From assembly GCA_028288395.1 (NCBI GenBank), contig JAQBNV010000486.1:1-11692 (forward strand): a stretch of DNA of 11,692 nucleotides, in the 5' to 3' direction. Source of the stretch: Adhaeribacter sp. Its GTDB lineage: Bacteria; Bacteroidota; Bacteroidia; Cytophagales; Hymenobacteraceae. The notes below the pieces were generated by a model. The model saw nothing but the letters and a program-made list of their open reading frames with translations. It searched no databases and was not told the DNA's origin. The translations under genes and the position numbers were made by a program. Position 1 is the stretch's first letter. Each line of letters opens with the position of its first letter. This document shows, one piece after another, positions 7,665 through 11,692 of the stretch.

Positions 7665-7708
7665 TATTTCCTGCTTTTCTGCCGGGCCGCCTATACGGGC
7701 CTTCGCTC

Positions 7709-8467
7709 TTATTGCTGGTTGTAATTATACAGTTCAACGGCCTGGGTTATTTTGTCTTTCTTAAACAAGCCGGTAATCCAGGGAATACTGATAACAGCCG
7801 CGCCTACATACACGGTTGGTGCTACACCACCACCGTTCTGGCCATTTTGGTAACTTTTAAAAGTCTGCGACATGCCATATAACAAAATAGCGGCGCCGGC
7901 AATAGAAAGGCCCGTTTCCACGTATTTGCCTTTCCGGTACTGGTTCAGCAGTGCCACACTGCCGGGATTATCGGCCAGCGCCTCACGTAGGTTATTAAAA
8001 TTATAATTTTGCAGCGGGCCGTCGTCTTTGGTAAAGAAATAATAATTACGCGACGAAGGCATGCCGTAACCGTAACCTCCCATACCGCCATAACCGTAAC
8101 CGCCATACCCGCCGTAAGGGCCGTACATATTATTATATAAGGTTTTGGAAACGTAATATTTAGATATACGGCCACTTATGGTACGCTTGGCAAAATCATC
8201 GCGATCGTAAGGGTTAGAAATGCGCAGGAAAAAGCCGTTATCGTTTTGGTAATAATTCACACTGCTTAAGGGGTAGCGTAAACTATCGTCGAGTAAAAAG
8301 TAGCTGCCTTTCAAAAAAGGGTTTTTCAGCTGTACCCGCTTCGCATAAATTTTCTGGCCATTCTGTAAACCAATAAACTGGGTACGCGGGTCGTTATCGC
8401 TACCCACCTGGGCCCAGGTAAACATGGGCAAACAGATAAAAAGAATTAAGAGCAATCTATATTTCAT
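7709..8467 (-). CDS. Exported hypothetical protein with Gly/Tyr-rich loop and two C-terminal membrane segments
   Basis: This 252-residue protein begins with a Sec signal peptide (1-20, ending FTWAQ). Residues 30-110 form a likely soluble domain of unknown family. A low-complexity Gly/Tyr stretch covers about 115-136 (YGPYGGYGGYGYGGMGGYGY). Residues 158-183 (NNLREALADNPGSVALLNQYRKGKYVE) are helical, followed by two hydrophobic segments at about 185-200 and 219-235, then a charged tail. The arrangement of a DNPxS...L..YRKGK helix followed by two short membrane spans recurs in uncharacterised exported Bacteroidota proteins, by recollection only. I cannot assign a function; an envelope location is likely. 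ATG at 8465-8467 is set by the signal peptide. A 16-base perfect palindrome lies 67 bases upstream. It is convergent with the small gene at 7404-7664. Confidence 0.5.
   Translation of the reverse strand: MKYRLLLILFICLPMFTWAQVGSDNDPRTQFIGLQNGQKIYAKRVQLKNPFLKGSYFLLDDSLRYPLSSVNYYQNDNGFFLRISNPYDRDDFAKRTISGRISKYYVSKTLYNNMYGPYGGYGGYGYGGMGGYGYGMPSSRNYYFFTKDDGPLQNYNFNNLREALADNPGSVALLNQYRKGKYVETGLSIAGAAILLYGMSQTFKSYQNGQNGGGVAPTVYVGAAVISIPWITGLFKKDKITQAVELYNYNQQ
8068..8124 (-). repeat. Gly/Tyr-rich low-complexity coding repeat
   Basis: Imperfect tandem copies of a CCGTAACC/CCGCCATA-type unit (plus-strand reading) encode the GGYGGYGYGGMGGYGYG part of the exported protein. Such short coding repeats vary in copy number by slippage. 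Confidence 0.5.
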
Positions 8468-8533
8468 AAATGAATTAATGTAAAGAAATATTAATAAGGG
8501 TATATATTAAGCAGCAATTATTGTGCTGTAAAA

Positions 8534-8549
8534 TAATAAACGTTTATTA
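8534..8549. promoter_or_regulatory. 16-base perfect palindrome, candidate operator
   Basis: TAATAAACGTTTATTA is fully self-complementary and lies 67 bases upstream of the start codon of the exported protein at 8467. The position fits a homodimeric repressor or activator site. No regulator is identified. Confidence 0.5.
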
Positions 8550-9158
8550 AGCCTAAATCTTGTCTTACCAAAGTGTAATAAAACCGGACATTCACTTGTC
8601 CGGAAACGAACATAAAAATAGCTTAAATATTACCGGGCATGAGCCTGGCGCTTAAATTTTAGAGCCTAATTTAACTTTTTTTCCGGCCGATATTCTTTCC
8701 GATTTAATAAGAACCGCTAAGTACCGTGTTCTTCACCGGTAAACCTGGCTGTAACCAGCCCGTTTTACCCCCCAAAATCCGCTATTCACCCCGTTTATTA
8801 AGCTGTTCGCGTAATTTCGTTTTCCGTTTCGGCCCGCCTGTGTAATATTTGTACAGTTGATACGCACATAAGCAGTATTAATTAGAAAGATAATAGAATC
8901 CAAAAAAACGCAGCCCGCATTTATGGCACATGCCTTGTTTTAATAAATAAACAGATACGTGGCTGTAACTTTTAAATAGATGGGAAGTGTGCAAGGGAAA
9001 GCCATAAAAGACCAGAAAATAATAATATTAAATCCGGGCCAGGCAACTAAGAAGGAAAAGCTTGCATCTAAGTAATAAAAGCAGCTAACAGGCCAAAGCG
9101 AGAACAGAACCTAATTAAAAAACATACTAATTTATTTAAAACTTTAAAAATTAAAAAC
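8550..9158. other. Long gene-free region
   Basis: I find no credible coding region on either strand; the best short frames (for example 23 codons near 8810-8880 on the minus strand) look random. The region contains one clear hairpin at 8584-8603 and an A-rich leader before the SH3-like gene at 9159. Together with the palindrome just to its left it forms a gap of about 690 bases between divergent genes, large enough for a small RNA or a long leader. Confidence 0.5.
8584..8603. repeat. Hairpin in the long intergenic region
   Basis: CCGGACA and TGTCCGG are perfect 7-base arms around a 6-base loop (TTCACT). No T-run follows on either strand, so an operator or RNA element is as likely as a terminator. 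Confidence 0.5.
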
Positions 9159-9476
9159 ATGAAAAAGTTACTCTTCACCCTCGCTCTTTTAATGCAAACC
9201 GTATTTTTATTTGCCGCCGCTCCCCGGCAAACGGCTACTGTCAGCTACAACAATGTAAAAATGTACCGCCAGGCGGGCACTTCTACCGAAGTATTAAAAA
9301 ACCTGAAGAGCACCGATGAACTGGTAGTAGTGCGGCGGCATAATGCCAACTGGACCATTGTTACTTTAAACAACGAAGTAGGTTATGTACTAACGTCGGA
9401 ATTAACCTTAAAAAAAGCAGCTAAAAATATGGCGATGAATAAATTTAATCGCAAAGGTAATTATAAGAATATTTAG
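9159..9476 (+). CDS. Small exported SH3b-like protein, copy 1
   Basis: This 105-residue protein has a Sec signal peptide (about 1-20, MKKLLFTLALLMQTVFLFAA). The mature part resembles a bacterial SH3 (SH3b) fold: NVKMYRQAGTSTEVLKNL (32-49), a short strand with ELVVVRR, NWTIVTL (64-70) and VGYVLTSEL (74-82). NVKMY-x(8-10)-VL, WTIV and VGYVL match the usual SH3b order of strand, variable loop and GW/GYV-like ending. The tail is basic (Lys/Asn-rich, residues 85-105). SH3b domains commonly bind peptidoglycan or peptides in the periplasm, but the ligand here is unknown. A close paralogue lies about 540 bases downstream on the same strand. ATG is set by the signal peptide, and there is no Shine-Dalgarno. 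A strong terminator follows, so it is a single-gene transcript. The fold assignment is by motif only. Confidence 0.5.
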   Translation: MKKLLFTLALLMQTVFLFAAAPRQTATVSYNNVKMYRQAGTSTEVLKNLKSTDELVVVRRHNANWTIVTLNNEVGYVLTSELTLKKAAKNMAMNKFNRKGNYKNI

Positions 9477-9479
9477 AAT

Positions 9480-9496
9480 TTTGTTTGTTTGTTTGT
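9480..9496 (+). repeat. Tetranucleotide TTTG tract
   Basis: Four tandem TTTG units lie directly after the stop codon of SH3-like copy 1, before its terminator. Such tracts can change length by slippage, but this one is outside the coding frame. Confidence 0.5.
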
Positions 9497-9504
9497 TGGA
9501 AAGG

Positions 9505-9531
9505 GGGATATATCTTATATCCCTTTTTTTT
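9505..9531 (+). terminator. Intrinsic terminator of SH3-like copy 1
   Basis: GGGATATA (9505-9512) pairs with TATATCCC (9516-9523) around a 3-base loop, followed by eight T residues (9524-9531). This classic rho-independent form starts 29 bases after the stop codon. Confidence 0.5.
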
Positions 9532-10018
9532 CCCGACCTGCCCCTTTTACAGCTAAGCTGGTTTTCGCCGGCTCGGGCGGAAACAGGACCATTCTTCCGG
9601 GGTTGAACAATACCGGGTTTTTCGAACAGCATTTCTAACCCAATTTAATTTAATATTTAACCTCGCGCCGGTAAAATAATTACTGGCCCGGATCGGTACC
9701 CCCTAAATATTACCAATTTCAATAAATATAATTAATCGAACAACGGGTGACTCGGCCAGCAGAAACTAAAAGATATCTTTTACCGGCTTCTTACTTAAAG
9801 CTGGTTGTGCAGGTAACCCAAAGGCGCTTTAACTAGAAATAACGCAGCATTAATTTAATTAAATATTATCCAACTTATTGATAATCTAAACAAAAGCAAA
9901 CATTGACAATTTCTTTAAATAGGTAAAGCAACACAACACTTCCCGACACCTTAATAAAAACACCTTTTAATTCTTTTTAATACCCCGATAATCAACCTTA
10001 ATAAAAAAACCTAAAACC
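9532..10018. other. Gene-free spacer between the two SH3-like genes
   Basis: I see no credible gene on either strand. The left half is mixed in composition and the right half is AT-rich with several TTAAT-type runs, consistent with a promoter and untranslated leader for the gene at 10019. I could not single out a convincing -7/-33 pair. Confidence 0.5.
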
Positions 10019-10327
10019 ATGAAAAAGTTAATCTTCACCTTCGCCCTTTTAGTACAAACCGCGTTCGCTTTCGCCGATAACGGCATAGCCATTGTGGCCC
10101 AGGCCCGCCAGGAAAACGTAAAAATGTACCAGCAACCCGGTACCGCAGCCACCGTATTAAAATCGTTGTCTACCCAGGATAAAATTGAAGTAGTACGGAA
10201 ATTTAACGAGCATTGGACCATTGTAATGGTAGATGAACAGGTAGGCTATGTACTGCACTCAGAAATTGCCAAACCTTTGCCGCTTAAAACCTTAGCAGCG
10301 GCCAAAACCAACCGCAAAACCGAATAA
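10019..10327 (+). CDS. Small exported SH3b-like protein, copy 2
   Basis: This 102-residue paralogue of the gene at 9159 has a Sec signal peptide (about 1-19, MKKLIFTFALLVQTAFAFA) nearly identical to copy 1 in DNA as well as protein. The mature region shares NVKMYQQPG (33-41), TVLKSL (45-50), EVVRKF (57-62), HWTIVMVDEQVGYVLHSEI (65-83), the SH3b-like core. The tails differ: copy 2 ends in a Pro/Ala/Lys segment (PLPLKTLAAAKTNRKTE) where copy 1 has a Lys/Asn-rich one. Copy 2 also has about 7 extra residues (DNGIAIV) after the signal peptide. The likely role is periplasmic binding of unknown ligand, as for copy 1. It is a separate transcription unit, having its own leader and strong terminator. 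Two separately controlled copies suggest duplication followed by divergence. Confidence 0.5.
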   Translation: MKKLIFTFALLVQTAFAFADNGIAIVAQARQENVKMYQQPGTAATVLKSLSTQDKIEVVRKFNEHWTIVMVDEQVGYVLHSEIAKPLPLKTLAAAKTNRKTE

Positions 10328-10343
10328 GCTTTGTTTCTGGCAG

Positions 10344-10374
10344 TAAAAAAGGCATCCGTGGGATGCCTTTTTTA
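10344..10374 (+). terminator. Intrinsic terminator of SH3-like copy 2
   Basis: A 14-base perfect stem (10344-10357 with 10361-10374) has an AAAAAA/TTTTTT base, a GGCATCC/GGATGCC apex and a 3-base loop. The symmetrical A and T tracts would let it work in both directions. It begins 17 bases after the stop codon. Confidence 0.5.
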
Positions 10375-10543
10375 TGACCGCTATTTTTGGGTAACTTGGG
10401 GCAGGTAACCAACTGCTAAAGAAAATATTAGCCAGGTTGAATAATGGCGCGGCTACAGCCACTTCGTACCTGGTTAGCACCCCTAAGCAACATTAGCGGT
10501 ACTTATCGGTTATAGGTTAAAACCACGGGAATTATTTTACCCG

Positions 10544-10551
10544 TACCTTTG
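10544..10551 (+). promoter_or_regulatory. Candidate -7 promoter box of msrA
   Basis: TACCTTTG matches the Bacteroidota -7 consensus TAnnTTTG exactly and lies 34 bases ahead of the MsrA start codon, giving a leader of about 28 bases. The expected TTTG at -33 is not clear, so only half of the promoter is supported. Confidence 0.5.
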
Positions 10552-10585
10552 GTTTTATTAATAACTACAGCTAATCCCAACCATA

Positions 10586-11257
10586 ATGAAACGGTTTTGT
10601 CATTTTTTATTCCTGAGCTTGTTATTGGTAATTTATGCCTGTGCCGATGCCAGTACCCGGCAGGCCCAAACGGCAGCGGCTATTCTTCCTACCGACACGG
10701 AGTTACAAGCTGCCGGGCTAACCAAGGCTACCTTTGCCAGTGGTTGCTTTTGGTGTACCGAAGCCGTATTTGAGCGGGTAAAAGGCGTAAACAAAGTTAT
10801 TTCGGGTTATAGCGGCGGCCCCGAGAAAAATCCTACTTACGAGCAGGTAGGCGCCGGCCTGACCGGCCACGCCGAGGCTGTGCAGGTATACTACGACCCC
10901 CAAATAATTACTTACCCGGAATTACTGCAAATATTTTTTGCTACCCACGATCCTACCACCCTTAACCGGCAGGGACCGGATGTGGGCCGCCAGTACCGCT
11001 CCGCAGTTTTTTACCACAACGATACCGAAAAACAGCAAACCCAGGATTATATAAAAGAACTGGCCGCCTCGGGTAAATACGCCAACCGCATCGTTACCGA
11101 AATAAAACCTTTTGCTGCTTTCTGGCCGGCCGAAGCCTACCACCAGGATTATTATCAGCACCACCCCGATGATTCCTACATTGTAAATGTATCGGCGCCG
11201 AAGGTGCATAAGTTTGAAAAAGAGTTTAAACAAAAATTAAAACCCCAGTACCAGTAA
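10586..11257 (+). CDS. msrA: Peptide-methionine (S)-S-oxide reductase MsrA, probable lipoprotein
   Basis: This 223-residue enzyme reduces methionine-S-sulfoxide in proteins back to methionine. The signature GCFWCTEAVF (53-62) gives catalytic Cys54. GYSGG (74-78), GLTGHAEAVQVYYDP (91-105), the HDPTTLNRQGPDVGRQYRSA region (121-140) and AYHQDYY (184-190) are the usual conserved blocks. An extra 45-residue leader precedes the domain: a hydrophobic stretch (6-17) ending in IYAC. This suggests a lipobox with lipid on Cys19 and repair of envelope proteins, not cytosolic ones. Many MsrA enzymes carry recycling cysteines near the C-terminus; none is present here, so Cys57 in the CFWC motif is the only candidate partner for Cys54. 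ATG at 10586 fits the signal peptide. The gene is single, preceded by a promoter-like box, and convergent with the ferredoxin-type gene 42 bases away. Confidence 0.5.
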   Translation: MKRFCHFLFLSLLLVIYACADASTRQAQTAAAILPTDTELQAAGLTKATFASGCFWCTEAVFERVKGVNKVISGYSGGPEKNPTYEQVGAGLTGHAEAVQVYYDPQIITYPELLQIFFATHDPTTLNRQGPDVGRQYRSAVFYHNDTEKQQTQDYIKELAASGKYANRIVTEIKPFAAFWPAEAYHQDYYQHHPDDSYIVNVSAPKVHKFEKEFKQKLKPQYQ

Positions 11258-11299
11258 GCCTAACTGAGGAGCGCCGGGCAACATAAATTTTCTCTGGAT

Positions 11300-11692
11300 T
11301 TACGAAATAGTCAGTACTACATTGCCGCCTACCGGATAACCGACGCAGGTGAGGATGAAGCCCTGGGCTATTTCTTTATCGGTTAATACTTCGTTGTAGC
11401 TGTGCCATACCTGGCCTGCGGTGCAGCGGGCTACGCAATTACCGCACTTACCGGCTTCGCAACTATAGGGCAACTGTAAGCCTAACTGCTTAGCAGCCCG
11501 CAAAATGGTGGTGGGGTATTGCACGGTTAGTTTGTATTCCTGGTGCCGGTAATGTAAAGTAACCTGGTGCCGATCGGTATCGGGCGGTAAGGTCGGCGTA
11601 TCTGGTTTGTCTGTATTAAAAGTCTCTTTCCGTATATTGGCGGACGTCACGGTCGCCTCCCGCAATGCTTATTTACACATGCGCATATAATT
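11300..11692 (-). pseudogene. PaaE-like ferredoxin reductase, [2Fe-2S] C-terminal part, with in-frame TAA; runs off the window
   Basis: The C-terminal part is a plant-type [2Fe-2S] ferredoxin domain: YSCEAGKCGNC supplies three cluster cysteines and GFILTCVGYP the fourth. Counted from TTG at 11663-11665 these are C69, C74, C77 and C107 of 121. The segment before it (LREATVTSANIRKETFNTD) is not a normal ferredoxin N-terminus but matches the end of the NAD-binding domain in PaaE-type reductases (FAD-NAD module plus C-terminal ferredoxin). Reading further upstream in the same frame gives NYMRMCK, TAA (11669-11671), then ALREA; YMRM is again family-like. The frame therefore probably belongs to a longer gene that continues past 11692 and is cut by a single stop. 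The only start for the downstream piece is TTG, with no Shine-Dalgarno. Alternatives are a genuinely split protein or a base error. The enzyme's role would be electron transfer from NAD(P)H to an oxygenase or similar partner. Confidence 0.5.

Noticed and set aside
7665..7708. GGGCC-containing hairpin between the convergent genes at 7664 and 7709
   Set aside because: The arms form only a 4-base GGCC self-complementary match without a T-run.

Overview
The window reads as a chromosomal stretch of a Bacteroidota bacterium, most likely order Cytophagales and perhaps Hymenobacteraceae (an Adhaeribacter- or Hymenobacter-like genome). The strongest reason is a very large secreted protein that ends in a type IX secretion (T9SS) type B / gliding-motility sorting domain. 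Other support: most genes lack a Shine-Dalgarno sequence, promoter-like TAnnTTTG boxes occur, and the ferredoxin-type sequence and small exported proteins look like this group. The genus is inference from recalled protein style, not from a search.

Layout. (1) 1-1700: a strikingly AT-rich block with one minus-strand gene. The uninterrupted frame gives 380 residues (500-1642). Past its TAG stop the same frame continues for 98 more codons to a TGA at 203-205, and that hidden part carries an RNTVAH motif of the HEPN ribonuclease type. The gene is packed between GTTAGCC and GGCTAAC core-like heptamers, each in a hairpin, as in an integron gene cassette. (2) 1870-5637: the T9SS-exported beta-propeller/adhesin-like protein. 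(3) 6125-7303: an Hsp20 small heat-shock protein with a polar Q/N/G tail, and an RlpA-like lipoprotein. (4) 7404-8467: a short conserved-looking hypothetical on the plus strand, convergent with an exported protein with a Gly/Tyr-rich loop. (5) 9159-10327: two tandem paralogues, small exported SH3b-like proteins, each with its own strong terminator. (6) 10586-11257: MsrA as a probable lipoprotein. (7) 11300-11692: the C-terminal [2Fe-2S] part of a PaaE-like ferredoxin reductase that runs off the window and contains an in-frame TAA.

From Hsp20 onwards the genes share a broad theme of cell-envelope and stress functions: Hsp20 chaperone, RlpA cell-wall lipoprotein, SH3b periplasmic proteins, MsrA oxidative repair and an electron-transfer protein. 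They are mostly single transcription units with their own terminators, not an operon. The main surprise is at the ends: two genes are broken by single in-frame stop codons (TAG at 500-502, TAA at 11669-11671), and the left one looks like a horizontally acquired, cassette-borne defence-type gene. I found no tRNA, rRNA, CRISPR array, insertion sequence or integrase.
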